NCBI RefSeq assembly: GCF_001412105.1
Contig: NZ_LKST01000002.1
Location: 558,001-622,000 of the forward strand
DNA from: Corynebacterium oculi
Lineage (GTDB): Bacteria; Actinomycetota; Actinomycetes; Mycobacteriales; Mycobacteriaceae
Direction: 5' to 3'
DNA: 64,000 bases
The translations under genes were made by a program, and so were the position numbers. This document shows, one piece after another, positions 1 through 8,179 of this stretch (the stretch's first letter is position 1; each line of letters opens with the position of its first letter). The notes beneath the pieces were generated by a model, which was not told where the DNA came from, did no database searches, and saw nothing but the letters and a program-made list of their open reading frames with translations.

Positions 1-165
1 GGCAACCGCACCAAGGCCGCCCGCGCCGCCGTGAACGACCTGGTGGATTCCATCGGTCCGTGGTCCGGGGTACTCGTGGACGCCTTCGGCATTCCCGACG
101 CCCTGGTGGACGTGCCCATGCTCAACGACTCCGGCGTGGACTCGTTGACGGGGGCTGCTGAGTAA
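1..165 (+). CDS. Acyl-CoA oxidase/dehydrogenase family protein, C-terminal end (partial)
   Basis: Only the last 54 codons are in the window, ending at TAA 163-165. The segment LVDAFGIPDALVDVPM resembles the C-terminal end of acyl-CoA oxidases, where a loop of this kind closes the last helical domain. The enzyme would oxidise acyl-CoA thioesters in beta-oxidation, but no catalytic residue is in this fragment. The family call rests on this tail alone. Confidence 0.55.
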   Translation, partial: GNRTKAARAAVNDLVDSIGPWSGVLVDAFGIPDALVDVPMLNDSGVDSLTGAAE

Positions 166-315
166 GTTTTCTGTTCAAGGGGCTGGTGCGCCGCCTGCGG
201 GCGGGCGCGCTGGCCTCTTTTTTGTGGGTGGGGGGGGTGTTGGGGCGATTATCAGGAGCAGGGGTTTGAGGCGCCTGGACGTGAGACACCTGCCGCCCTT
301 CCCACCGCAGCGCAC

Positions 316-372
316 TAAGGGGTGCCACCTCGGGGTGATGGGAGCCTTTCCCGGGGGCAATGGCACCCCTTG
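316..372. repeat. 57-bp palindromic element, array A copy 1
   Basis: The left arm TAAGGGGTGCCA (316-327) pairs with the right arm TGGCACCCCTTG (361-372). The centre is unique. This is the first of three copies in the 502-bp gap 166-667, which holds no convincing gene. Confidence 0.85.
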
Positions 373-470
373 GGGTTGTTCCGCTGTGCTGCGGTGTGTG
401 GGATCCGAGGATGAGGCTGCGAACGTTCAGAGAGCAAGAGCGACTTTGCGGCACTTGTGCCCAACCACGC

Positions 471-528
471 TAAGGGGTGCCATTGTCAGGTTGCGGGTCC
501 CTCCAAGGCCGGGTGATGGCACCCCTTA
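471..528. repeat. 57-bp palindromic element, array A copy 2
   Basis: The arms TAAGGGGTGCCA (471-482) and TGGCACCCCTTA (517-528) are perfectly complementary. The pairing extends outward through GC/GC and inward by one or two bases. Confidence 0.88.
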
Positions 529-587
529 GCGCTGTTCCAGGGCAAACTCATCGCGCCCGGGGCACCGGGCTGCCCAGCCTCCAACTC

Positions 588-643
588 CAAGGGGTGCCAT
601 TGCGGCCTCACCACGCCCCGTCACCGCCTAATGGCACCCCTTA
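588..643. repeat. 57-bp palindromic element, array A copy 3
   Basis: The arms CAAGGGGTGCCA (588-599) and TGGCACCCCTTA (632-643) pair over at least 11 bp. The element ends 12 bp before the ybaK -10 box. Confidence 0.85.
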
Positions 644-667
644 GCGCACACCCCTACACTCACCCCC

Positions 668-1159
668 ATGCCCACAAAGAAATCACCCGCCACCCTGGCC
701 CTGGAAAAGGCGGGCCTGCCTTTTAGCACCCTGACCTTCGATCACGATCCCGCCAATCACCACTTCGGCCAAGAGGCCGCCGAGGCCCTACACCACGAGG
801 GGATAGACGCAGCACAGATCGCCAAGACGCTGCTGGTGGAATCGGATAAGGGCCTAGCGGTAGCGGTGCTGCCGGTGACTCACCAGCTCAATCTCAAGGC
901 GATGGCCTCCGCGCTTCACGCGAAGAAGGCCACGATGTGCGATCCCGCCGTGGCGGAGCGGGTAACGGGTTACGTGGTGGGTGGGATTAGCCCGATCGGG
1001 CAGAAGAAACGGCTGCCCACGGTGGTGGATTCCTCCCTGAGCAACCAGGAGGAAGTGCTGGTGTCCGGCGGTAGGAGGGGGTTTGACCTGGTGCTAAGCC
1101 CCGAAACACTGGCCCAGGCCACCGGGGCGCTGTTCGCCCCCATCGCGCGCCACCCCTAA
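668..1159 (+). CDS. ybaK: YbaK/EbsC-family Cys-tRNA(Pro) deacylase
   Basis: This 163-residue protein has the size and layout of the YbaK/ProX editing family, which hydrolyses Cys-tRNA(Pro) mischarged by prolyl-tRNA synthetase in the cytosol. Family features seen are the IAKTLLVE segment, the LPVTHQLNLKAMA strand and the glycine-rich GYVVGGISPIGQKKRLP loop, which carries the conserved Gly-Ile-Ser-Pro. The -10 box TACACT (655-660) sits 7 nt before the ATG, so the transcript is probably leaderless; no Shine-Dalgarno is present. It is transcribed alone, with an opposing operon ending just downstream. Confidence 0.9.
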   Translation: MPTKKSPATLALEKAGLPFSTLTFDHDPANHHFGQEAAEALHHEGIDAAQIAKTLLVESDKGLAVAVLPVTHQLNLKAMASALHAKKATMCDPAVAERVTGYVVGGISPIGQKKRLPTVVDSSLSNQEEVLVSGGRRGFDLVLSPETLAQATGALFAPIARHP

Positions 1160-1171
1160 AACCAGAAGCAC

Positions 1172-2017
1172 CTAAGGAACAACCATCACCGGCTCCGCGC
1201 TGTAGACGTAGGTGTCGTCCCGACGCGCCTGGCGGTTTCCCCGGATCAGCAGCCAGATCGCCAGGGGGTACATCACCAGGGCCACTCCGATCATGTTGAA
1301 TACCTGTGCTATCTCGCTGTTCCACAGCAGATTCCAGGAGAAGTGCAGGGTGAAGGCCACTAGGAACCAGCCGAGTGCTCGGCCAACCCGCCACGTCCAT
1401 GAAGCCTCGGCGGTGTAGAGGGCCACGCCTATTCCCCAGCCGGCGATGCCGGTGAAGATGATGTGGAGGAAGGGCCCGGCCACCAGGCGCAGCATCCATA
1501 GGCTGAGGGCCCCGGAGGCGTCGGAGTTGGGGTCAAGGATCGCGCCGTTGGCCCCGTAGAGGAGGTTTTCTATGGTCTCGAAGCCCAGCCCCACCACGGC
1601 TCCCACGATGAGGCCGTGCCAGGGGCGGTTGAGCTTCCTGAAGCTGAGCAGGATCATCACCACGCCCAGGGCTTTAGCGCACTCCTCCGGATAGGCCCCG
1701 CCGAGGGAGGCCTCCACGAGTTCCCAGCCGAGTTTGCCGGGTATCTCGGAGAGCGGCAGCCCCATGAGCATGACCACTCCGAAGGACACTCCCGAGCCCC
1801 AGATCAGGGCGGGGAGAACCCAGAGGTACGCACCCTTGGGCCACATGGGGCTCAGGCGCAGTAGTCCCAGGATGAGCAGCACGTAACACAGCCCTACCCC
1901 TACGCCGATGCCCAGTGCGGCGGGGCTGATAATCATCGCGCTCACGAGCTGGAAGAGCACCACCAGCGTTCCCAGGAAGGTGCCGATGCCCAGGGTGATG
2001 GCAAAGAGTCGGTTCAT
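1172..2017 (-). CDS. PrsW-family intramembrane protease
   Basis: This 281-residue multipass membrane protein carries the PrsW/CPBP-like signature: EECAK (an EExxK motif), GFETIENLLYG (FExxEN) and a later H-I-I-F-T helix, each at the edge of a hydrophobic helix. PrsW proteins are glutamic-type site-1 proteases that cut anti-sigma factors or small membrane substrates; the substrate here is unknown. The start ATG at 2015-2017 overlaps the stop of the upstream gene (ATGA), which indicates translational coupling. A longer upstream reading in the same frame is only a shadow of that upstream gene. Confidence 0.85.
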   Translation of the reverse strand: MNRLFAITLGIGTFLGTLVVLFQLVSAMIISPAALGIGVGVGLCYVLLILGLLRLSPMWPKGAYLWVLPALIWGSGVSFGVVMLMGLPLSEIPGKLGWELVEASLGGAYPEECAKALGVVMILLSFRKLNRPWHGLIVGAVVGLGFETIENLLYGANGAILDPNSDASGALSLWMLRLVAGPFLHIIFTGIAGWGIGVALYTAEASWTWRVGRALGWFLVAFTLHFSWNLLWNSEIAQVFNMIGVALVMYPLAIWLLIRGNRQARRDDTYVYSAEPVMVVP

Positions 2018-2526
2018 CGGTGCCGGGCCTCCTCGGTGAGGGCGTGCAGGATTTTGTCGAGTATTCCCTGTTGGGGGCCGTCGAGGACCACGCCCAGGTG
2101 CTGTCCGTCGGGGCCCTCGTGCAGGAGTGCCACGCGGGAGCCGTCGATAAGCATGGGTATGCCCTCGTGTTCGGTGAGGGAGGCGTCCTCGCTGGGGGTT
2201 GCCAGGGCGTCGCTCGTGCCGCGCATGAGGCGGCGCAGGGTGCGTTCCTCGTCCTCGACGTCGCCCATCACGGTGGAGCTGAGGAGGGTGTCGCCGCAGA
2301 CCCAGGTTTCGGTGAGGGCAAACGGCCCGCTGCGGCATTCCAGCCCTTCCACGGGTATCGTCCAGTCCGAGCCGAGGGCACCGAGTTCCACGGCGTCGGA
2401 GGTGGCGGAGCGCTGCGGGATGGCGGCGTTGATGGCCGCGGGCGCGCCGAAGTACACGGCGAGCGCGGCGAGCAGGCCCCACCACAGCAGGAGAGGCCTG
2501 TCCGGTTGGAGTCGGTAGCGCGGCAT
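2014..2526 (-). CDS. Membrane-anchored hypothetical protein, partner of the PrsW-like protease
   Basis: The 170-residue protein has one N-terminal membrane helix (LLLWWGLLAALAVYFGAPAA) and then an extracytoplasmic domain of about 140 residues with two cysteines that could form a disulfide. I recognise no family. It is co-transcribed and translationally coupled (ATGA) with the PrsW-like protease, so it could be that protease's substrate or partner; this is inference from position. The -10 box TACTGT (complement of 2533-2538) lies 6 nt before the ATG, predicting a leaderless mRNA, and overlaps the -10 box of the divergent M13 peptidase. Confidence 0.7.
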   Translation of the reverse strand: MPRYRLQPDRPLLLWWGLLAALAVYFGAPAAINAAIPQRSATSDAVELGALGSDWTIPVEGLECRSGPFALTETWVCGDTLLSSTVMGDVEDEERTLRRLMRGTSDALATPSEDASLTEHEGIPMLIDGSRVALLHEGPDGQHLGVVLDGPQQGILDKILHALTEEARHR

Positions 2527-2549
2527 GTCACCACAGTACAGTGGGCCCC
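2527..2549. promoter_or_regulatory. Divergent promoter with two overlapping -10 boxes
   Basis: Only 23 bp separate the two ATG codons. TACAGT (2537-2542) on the plus strand is followed by 7 nt and ATG 2550. TACTGT (complement of 2533-2538) on the minus strand is followed by 6 nt and ATG 2526. The two hexamers share the central TA, so both mRNAs should be leaderless and RNA polymerase can occupy only one direction at a time. Confidence 0.6.
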
Positions 2550-4487
2550 ATGCAGAATTTGTACGAATTTATCAACGGCCCCTGGCTGGCCTCCCACACC
2601 ATTCCGGCCGACCGCGGGGTGGACGGCACCTTCCATGCGCTTCGCGACGCCGCCGAGGCCGACGTCCACCGCATCCTCCAGGCGGACGGCGGACGCGCCG
2701 GTGCCCTTTATGCCGCCTTCATGGACACCGAGGCCCTCACCCGGGCCGGGGTGGAGCCCCTGGCCCCCGACCTGGAACGGATCGACGCCGCGCGCACGCC
2801 CGAGGATCTGGCCCGCGTGCTGGGTGAATTAGACCGCGAGGGGGTGGGAGCCCCGGTGGGATTCTGGGTAGCCAAGGACTCCCAGGGGGACACGGACGTG
2901 GCCTACCTGGTGCAGTCCGGGCTGGGGCTTCCCGACGAAGCCTATTACCGCGCCCCGGAGCACTCCGAGACGCTGGCCGCCTACCGCGAGCACATCGAGC
3001 GGATGCTCGGCTTCCTGCCCGCCGTGGCCGCTGGCTCGACCTCCGCGGCCGAAGCCGCCGAAACGATCGTGAATCTGGAAACCAGCCTGGCCCAGGGCCA
3101 CTGGGACGTGGTGGCCAGCCGCGACGCCATCAAGACCAACAATCCCACCGAGTTCACCGATCTTCCCGGAATCATCCAGGCGCTGCTGCGCGCCGCCCGC
3201 CTCCCGGAGCGCCGCCTCATCGTGCGCGAGCCCTCCTATGTGGAACACCTCGCGGGTCTGCTCACCCAGGAGCACCTTGACGAGTGGAAACTGTGGGCCA
3301 CCTGGCACCTGCTCAGCACCCGCGCGGGCGTGCTCAGCCCGGAGATTTCCGAGGCCAACTTCGATTTCTTTGGCCGCCGCCTCTCCGGGGCCACCGAGCA
3401 GCGCGAGCGCTGGAAGCGCGCCGTGGGCCTGGCGGAGTCCCTGGTGGGATACGAGGTCGGCCGTGCTTACGTGGCGGAGCATTTTCCCGCCAGCTCCAAG
3501 GAGCAGATGCTCACCCTGGTGGAGTACCTCACGGCGGCCTATCGGGAGCGCATCACCGCCCTGGATTGGATGACGCAGGAAACCAAGCAGCGCGCCCTAG
3601 AAAAGCTGGGCCTCTTCCAGGCCAAGATCGGCTACCCCGCCACCTGGCGCTCCTACGAGGGGCTTTCCTTCTCCCCCGCCGGGGCCGACCTGGTGGCCAA
3701 CGTGCGCGCGGGTTCCGCCTTCCTCCACGATTACGAGGTAAACAAGGTGGGCAAGCCCACCGACCGCACCGAATGGGTGAGCACCCCGCAGACGGTCAAC
3801 GCCTTTTATAACCCCACGGTCAATGACATCACCTTCCCCGCCGCCATCCTGCGGCCGCCCTTCTTTGACCCGCAGGCAGACGCGGCGGAGAACTTCGGCG
3901 CGATCGGCGCGGTGATCGGCCACGAGATCGGGCACGGCTTTGACGATCAAGGCTCGCAATACGACGGCCACGGCAACCTGAAAAGCTGGTGGAGCCAGGA
4001 GGACCGCGCCGCCTTTAGCGACCTCACCGAGAAACTGGTGGCGCAGTTCGACGGCCTGGTGCCCACCGTGCTCCGCGAGGCCGGAGTGGAGGGAGCCAGC
4101 GTGAACGGCCGCTTCACCCTGGGCGAGAACATCGGTGACCTCGGCGGCCTGGGCATCGCCGTGGTGGCTTATAAGAACTGGCTATCCGACCACGGCCAGG
4201 ACGGCTCCGAGACCGCCCCCTTTGAGGTGAAGGGGGCCGATCCCGCCGTGGCGGAAACCGAGTTCACCGGCTTCCAGCGCCTCTTCCTCGCCTGGGCGCG
4301 CGCATGGCGCACCGCGATCCGCTCAGAGATGGCCACCCAATACCTGGCCATTGACCCCCACTCCCCGGCGGAGTTCCGCTGCAACGTGATCGCCGCCAAC
4401 GTGGCGGAGTTCTACGAGGCCTTCCCGGAGATCGGCCCGGATTCCCCCATGTGGGTGGCCCCGGAGGATCGCGTGCGCATTTGGTAG
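2550..4487 (+). CDS. M13-family zinc metallopeptidase (PepO/neprilysin type)
   Basis: The 645-residue protein matches the full M13 layout. It opens directly on the N-terminal NLYEFINGPWL motif, has the zinc motif HEIGH in GHEIGHGFDDQG near residue 460, the third ligand motif ENIGD about 60 residues later, and the PFEVKGADPAV tail. Family members hydrolyse oligopeptides. No signal peptide is visible, so it should be cytosolic. An in-frame GTG at 2541 is upstream, but it lies inside the predicted -10 box TACAGT, so ATG 2550 is the better start. The N-terminus is about 15 residues shorter than in many homologues. Confidence 0.93.
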   Translation: MQNLYEFINGPWLASHTIPADRGVDGTFHALRDAAEADVHRILQADGGRAGALYAAFMDTEALTRAGVEPLAPDLERIDAARTPEDLARVLGELDREGVGAPVGFWVAKDSQGDTDVAYLVQSGLGLPDEAYYRAPEHSETLAAYREHIERMLGFLPAVAAGSTSAAEAAETIVNLETSLAQGHWDVVASRDAIKTNNPTEFTDLPGIIQALLRAARLPERRLIVREPSYVEHLAGLLTQEHLDEWKLWATWHLLSTRAGVLSPEISEANFDFFGRRLSGATEQRERWKRAVGLAESLVGYEVGRAYVAEHFPASSKEQMLTLVEYLTAAYRERITALDWMTQETKQRALEKLGLFQAKIGYPATWRSYEGLSFSPAGADLVANVRAGSAFLHDYEVNKVGKPTDRTEWVSTPQTVNAFYNPTVNDITFPAAILRPPFFDPQADAAENFGAIGAVIGHEIGHGFDDQGSQYDGHGNLKSWWSQEDRAAFSDLTEKLVAQFDGLVPTVLREAGVEGASVNGRFTLGENIGDLGGLGIAVVAYKNWLSDHGQDGSETAPFEVKGADPAVAETEFTGFQRLFLAWARAWRTAIRSEMATQYLAIDPHSPAEFRCNVIAANVAEFYEAFPEIGPDSPMWVAPEDRVRIW

Positions 4488-4509
4488 ACCTCTGAATTAC
4501 CCTGGTGGC

Positions 4510-5391
4510 ATGGATGAGGCCCGTGAGCGCCAGGATTTTCAGGTGGGCGGCGTGGATCGCCCCTTCACCGAGGAACAGCAGCTAGAACAGCTGGGCACCT
4601 ACATTGATGCCCACTACCCGCTGCCCTCCTTCACGCCGCCGTGGGCCGGGGGCGCGAGCGATCCCCTCCCCGCCGATCGGTGGACCGCGCTCCTTCCCGA
4701 TCGCCTCACCCACGCCGCCATGCTCATGCTCGGCGCGGGCCGCGATCACTCCATGCCGGGGGTGGCCTTTGGCACGGAGGTCACCACCCGGGAGGCACCC
4801 TCCGTGGCGGGGCGCGTTTTTATCCCGCCCCGCGCTTCCGGCCGCTGGGCCATCTCCCTGCATTCCGGCGGGTGGTGGCGCGGCTCCGGGGAGGCCCTGG
4901 AACACCAATGGCGGCCCGAGGTGGCTGCGGCCGCGGCCCTATCCGGCACCACCATTCTTGACCTGGACTACCCCTTGGCCCCCGCCCACACCCTCTCCCA
5001 GACCGCCGAGGCCGTGCGCGCGGGAGTCGATTACGCCCACTCCCAGGGGGCACGGCACCTCACAGGCTGGGGTTATTCTTCCGGCGGGGCGCTCGCGGTA
5101 CTCACCGCGCCGCTTTTCGACGCCCTGGCACTCACCTTCCCCGACCTCAACTCGGTGGCCAACCTCCCGGAGGAGGTGCGTGACGGGTTGAGTTTGCCGC
5201 CGGTCAGCGAGTGGCCGCGCACCCTCGTCCAAGTGGCGTTGCACGATGAGATCGCCGCCCGCCCCTCCGGCCTCGATGAGGCCGCCCACGTGGAGGTACA
5301 GGAACTCACCGCCCGGCACCGCATCTCCACCCCCGAGGTGGCGCGCGCCAAAATCCGGGGCGTGGCCGAGTTCCTTTCGCGCCAGCGCTAG
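4510..5391 (+). CDS. Alpha/beta hydrolase fold protein
   Basis: This 293-residue protein has the hallmarks of an esterase of the alpha/beta-hydrolase-3 type: an oxyanion-hole region LHSGGWWRGS, the strand LDLDYPLAP, and the nucleophile elbow GYSSG (GxSxG) in TGWGYSSGGALAV. A C-terminal His suitable for the triad is present (VALHDE). The first 70 residues are an acidic N-terminal extension. The substrate cannot be predicted. The -10 box TACCCT (4498-4503) is 6 nt before the ATG, so the mRNA is probably leaderless. It is a single gene followed by repeat array B. Confidence 0.82.
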   Translation: MDEARERQDFQVGGVDRPFTEEQQLEQLGTYIDAHYPLPSFTPPWAGGASDPLPADRWTALLPDRLTHAAMLMLGAGRDHSMPGVAFGTEVTTREAPSVAGRVFIPPRASGRWAISLHSGGWWRGSGEALEHQWRPEVAAAAALSGTTILDLDYPLAPAHTLSQTAEAVRAGVDYAHSQGARHLTGWGYSSGGALAVLTAPLFDALALTFPDLNSVANLPEEVRDGLSLPPVSEWPRTLVQVALHDEIAARPSGLDEAAHVEVQELTARHRISTPEVARAKIRGVAEFLSRQR

Positions 5392-5423
5392 GTGCTCTGG
5401 CTCTTCCACACTCACCCCAACAC

Positions 5424-5480
5424 CAAGGGGTGCCATTGGCCGGGGGTTGGGCGGGAAACCGGCCCCAGTGGCACCCCTTA
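5424..5480. repeat. 57-bp palindromic element, array B copy 1
   Basis: The arms CAAGGGGTGCCA (5424-5435) and TGGCACCCCTTA (5469-5480) lie in the convergent gap 5392-5742, where no gene is seen. Confidence 0.86.
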
Positions 5481-5558
5481 ACGCTGTATCGCTCTGTACC
5501 GCGTTGTTCCGCAGCGTGGAGAGTTGGTGGTGTATCGTCCCGCCGCGCTCCACAGCAC

Positions 5559-5615
5559 CAAGGGGTGCCGTTAGCGGGGTCTCGGCCCACAATCCCCTCC
5601 CAGTGGCACCCCTTA
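5559..5615. repeat. 57-bp palindromic element, array B copy 2
   Basis: The left arm is CAAGGGGTGCCG (5559-5570), with one change from consensus. The right arm is TGGCACCCCTTA (5604-5615). Confidence 0.82.
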
Positions 5616-5662
5616 ACGTCGTGGACTCCACCGCGCCGATATGTCTTGGCAAATCTCAACAC

Positions 5663-5719
5663 CAAGGGGTGCCACTGCGGCTGGATCACACCCTCAACAC
5701 CGCTTAATGGCACCCCTTA
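5663..5719. repeat. 57-bp palindromic element, array B copy 3
   Basis: The arms are CAAGGGGTGCCA (5663-5674) and TGGCACCCCTTA (5708-5719). The element ends 24 bp from the stop codon of the opposing serine hydrolase gene. Confidence 0.86.
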
Positions 5720-5742
5720 GAGCGCTAAACCCCACCCCAGAA

Positions 5743-6615
5743 TCAAGCACAACCCGGCAGTGCGCGGAGGAGGCCGCCAGGGAGGGCGGCGTCATCGCTG
5801 ATCAGGGCGTCGCGCACGCCAAACGGATCCACGCAGGCCACGTGATCCTTAATTTCCGCGCCGGTGGCCATCTCGCTGGTTTCCGCCGTGGTGCTGGTTT
5901 CATTCACCGGCGGAACGGTCACCTCGGGGAGCGCCGGGGCCTCGGGGATCACGGCACCTTTGATGTCCTCGGTGTGTTGGTCACGGGAGCCGTAGGTATT
6001 GGCAGCGATGCTGAAGCCGGGGCCAAAGGAGGCGGTGGCGTGGGAGCTTCGGTCATCGGCCCAACCGAACTTGGTGCCCAGCACACCGGGGAGGAGGGCG
6101 GTGCCGTAATCCTGGGCGTAACCATCGGCGGCCACAGGGGCGGCGGTGCGCATTCCCTCGAAGAGGGGCTGGGCCACGGGGTCGTGTCGGGTGGCTTCCA
6201 GGAAGGCGGTCACGTCGTTGGTGCTGGTGGTGGTGTTGCCCCAGAAGCCATTGTGGTGCGTGTTGCTCAGGCCAAACTGGGCGATAACCTCCGGGATCGC
6301 CTGCGGGTAGCGGGCCTCTAGGGCGGAGGCGGTGCCGTCCTCGGAGTAGCGGATCATGTTTTCTACCTTGGCGGCGTCCTCGGGCGCGCCGTGCGCGAGC
6401 ACCCAATAGCCCAGGTAGAGCTTGGAGAGGGAGAGCGCCGGGCGGGATTCGGCGGCGTTCGCGGTGGCGATGGTGGGGCCGCCGGTGATGTTGAGCGTCA
6501 TCTGGGTGCGCTCGGGCACGAAGGCGGGGTCGATGGTGAGGGCCTGGGCGGCAGCCCCCAGCGAAAGAAGGGCAACGCCGGAGAGAGCCAGGGAGCGCGA
6601 GAAGATTTTGTTCAC
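5743..6615 (-). CDS. Secreted serine hydrolase, beta-lactamase/DD-peptidase-like
   Basis: The 290-residue protein starts with a signal peptide (charged N-terminus, then LALSGVALLSLGAAAQA). It carries an SxxK motif (SLSK) near residue 55 and TKFGW about 120 residues later, in the place of the KTG box, as in class A beta-lactamase-like hydrolases. The last 80 residues form a Pro/Thr/Glu-rich tail with two cysteines near the end. The GTG start at 6613-6615 is chosen because it sits directly before the signal peptide; earlier ATGs fall inside the upstream VOC gene. The VOC gene ends 10 bp upstream, so the two are probably co-transcribed. The substrate is unknown. Confidence 0.75.
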   Translation of the reverse strand: MNKIFSRSLALSGVALLSLGAAAQALTIDPAFVPERTQMTLNITGGPTIATANAAESRPALSLSKLYLGYWVLAHGAPEDAAKVENMIRYSEDGTASALEARYPQAIPEVIAQFGLSNTHHNGFWGNTTTSTNDVTAFLEATRHDPVAQPLFEGMRTAAPVAADGYAQDYGTALLPGVLGTKFGWADDRSSHATASFGPGFSIAANTYGSRDQHTEDIKGAVIPEAPALPEVTVPPVNETSTTAETSEMATGAEIKDHVACVDPFGVRDALISDDAALPGGLLRALPGCA

Positions 6616-6625
6616 GTGGAGCACA

Positions 6626-7423
6626 TTACAACACTGAAAAAATATCATCACCTTCCTGAATATCCGGCTCGGTGTAGGGCTCCACCTCGCACAGCATGAC
6701 GGTGGCCCCGGTGGAATCCGCGATGATCGCCAGCCGCCCAAAGGGGCTATCCCACGGCTGTCTTATTACCTCGCCCCCCAATTCCTCCACCCGCGCCACC
6801 CCGGCATGAATATCCTCAATTCCCAGGTAACTCTGCCAAAAACTCGGCACCTGGGGCGGGAACTGTCCCTCGGCATCGGCCAACCCAGCGAAGGCCGCGC
6901 CGTCGGCAAGCGCGGTGGTGTACCCCTCCTCCTCCGCAAGCGTCCAGCCCAGCAGGCCCCGGTAAAACTCCCCCGCCTGCGCGTACCGGGTGGTGGCGGT
7001 GAGTTCGTGCCACACCGGGGTGCCCGGCTCGCCCGCCGCCACAAAGGCCTCGCCCTTGTTGGGTTCCACCAGGCCAAACAGGGCACCGGAGGCGTCGGCA
7101 AGCACCGCGAGGCGCCCCACCTGCGCGGGTTGCGGCGCGCTGAGCACCCGCCCGCCGCGCTTATCGACGCCCCCCACCTGCGCATCCAGGTCGCGCGCGA
7201 GGAAGGAGGTGACCCAGGTGTCCGGGAGCGTGGATTCCTCCGGCTGCGGCAACAGGCCGGCCACCGGCAGGCCCTGGACGCGGGCCAGGAGTTGACCGTG
7301 CTCGCCCGCCTGCTCGAATTGCCAGCCCAGGAGTTCGGAATAGAAATGCTCGCTGCGGCGGGGATCGGAGGTATTCAGATCGATCCAATAGGGCATTCCC
7401 GGCTCGGCGTGGAAAGCGGGCAT
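6626..7423 (-). CDS. Two-domain VOC (glyoxalase/bleomycin-resistance fold) protein
   Basis: The 265-residue protein is two tandem VOC domains. Both repeat the family pattern of an N-terminal WxDLxTSDP or WHELTATTR strand, an FYxxLLGW helix and a C-terminal FGLVE or VMLCE strand. VOC domains bind a divalent metal and act as lyases, dioxygenases or binding proteins; the substrate is not evident. The start ATG at 7421-7423 overlaps the stop of the S4 gene as TAATG, which indicates coupling. An in-frame ATG at 7438 lies inside the upstream gene and is less likely. Confidence 0.85.
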   Translation of the reverse strand: MPAFHAEPGMPYWIDLNTSDPRRSEHFYSELLGWQFEQAGEHGQLLARVQGLPVAGLLPQPEESTLPDTWVTSFLARDLDAQVGGVDKRGGRVLSAPQPAQVGRLAVLADASGALFGLVEPNKGEAFVAAGEPGTPVWHELTATTRYAQAGEFYRGLLGWTLAEEEGYTTALADGAAFAGLADAEGQFPPQVPSFWQSYLGIEDIHAGVARVEELGGEVIRQPWDSPFGRLAIIADSTGATVMLCEVEPYTEPDIQEGDDIFSVL

Positions 7424-7719
7424 TAGAGGTTCCTCCACTTCTCGGGATCAAAGTCATCGTCGGCGGTGGCCTCGTCAAAATAATCGTCCTCGGGGGCCTC
7501 GTTGGCCGCGATCACCCGGGCGCAACTACCCTGCACGCACACCACGTCGCCGGAGATCAGGGTACGCCCCCGGCGCACCTCCGGTTCCTCATTGACCGTC
7601 ACGATCCCGGTGGCGATGGCCTCCTTGGCCTCGCCTCCGGTGGCCACGAGGTTGGCCAGCTTGATGAACTGCCCGAGCTTGATGGTTTCTTCCCTGATGG
7701 GTACCTCAACTACCTGCAT
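7423..7719 (-). CDS. S4-domain RNA-binding protein (RlbA/YaaA-like)
   Basis: The 98-residue protein is a single S4 fold (IKLGQFIKLANLVATGGEAK, then VTVNEEPEVRRGRTLISGDVV), as in small ribosome-associated or RNA-binding S4 proteins, followed by a very acidic tail (EDDYFDEATADDDFDPE). The -10 box TACACT (complement of 7727-7732) sits 7 nt before the ATG, so the mRNA should be leaderless. It leads an operon with the VOC protein and the serine hydrolase. Confidence 0.85.
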   Translation of the reverse strand: MQVVEVPIREETIKLGQFIKLANLVATGGEAKEAIATGIVTVNEEPEVRRGRTLISGDVVCVQGSCARVIAANEAPEDDYFDEATADDDFDPEKWRNL

Positions 7720-7768
7720 AGGGTTGAGTGTAGTGGGGGCGGGGAAGAAGTCCGTTCTGGAAGATCAC

Positions 7769-8179
7769 GTGTTTATATGGAATATAGGATATACGCTTTA
7801 TAAAACACGCTCATTGCCCATCATCTTCATTCCGCTGCTTCTCATCGGGTGTAGCACCAGTACTCCTACAGAACAGTCTCCACCACCAAGCACCACAATA
7901 AACACTCCGCCCTCAGCGTCCCCCGAATCCGCGCCCGATGGAAGGGACGGCATAACGGAGGGCGAGGATGGAGAAGATGGCGCGCACGGAGTACAGCCCT
8001 TTCAATCAGGAGGTAACGGCGGAGATGGTGCCCCGGGAGGCAGCACCGGATAAGGCGGCCGAGGCGGGGATGGAGGCAATGGTTACGGCTGGGACGCTTC
8101 CACGCTTAGGCCCAGCGAGAAACAGGAGTGGGAGGAGGAAAAGGCTAGGTTGATAGAAGATTCTCTCTCTCATCTCTAA
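7769..8179 (+). pseudogene. Small glycine-rich lipoprotein gene interrupted by an in-frame TAA
   Basis: The likely start is GTG 7769 after GGAAG at 7759-7763. The product has a short hydrophobic stretch and a lipobox (LLLIGC), then a Ser/Pro linker and a Gly/Asp-rich segment. TAA at 8051-8053 stops it, but the same frame continues without another stop to 8179 and encodes GGDGGNGYGWDASTL plus an acidic helical end. That continuation closely matches the intact gene at 44141-44545 (GGDGGNGYGWDPSTL), so the TAA is most simply a nonsense mutation in one of two paralogues. The end overlaps the opposing LysE gene by 4 bp. Confidence 0.65.

Noticed and set aside
316..643. CRISPR array
   Set aside because: The repeats are inverted pairs, not direct repeats with uniform spacers, and there are no cas genes.
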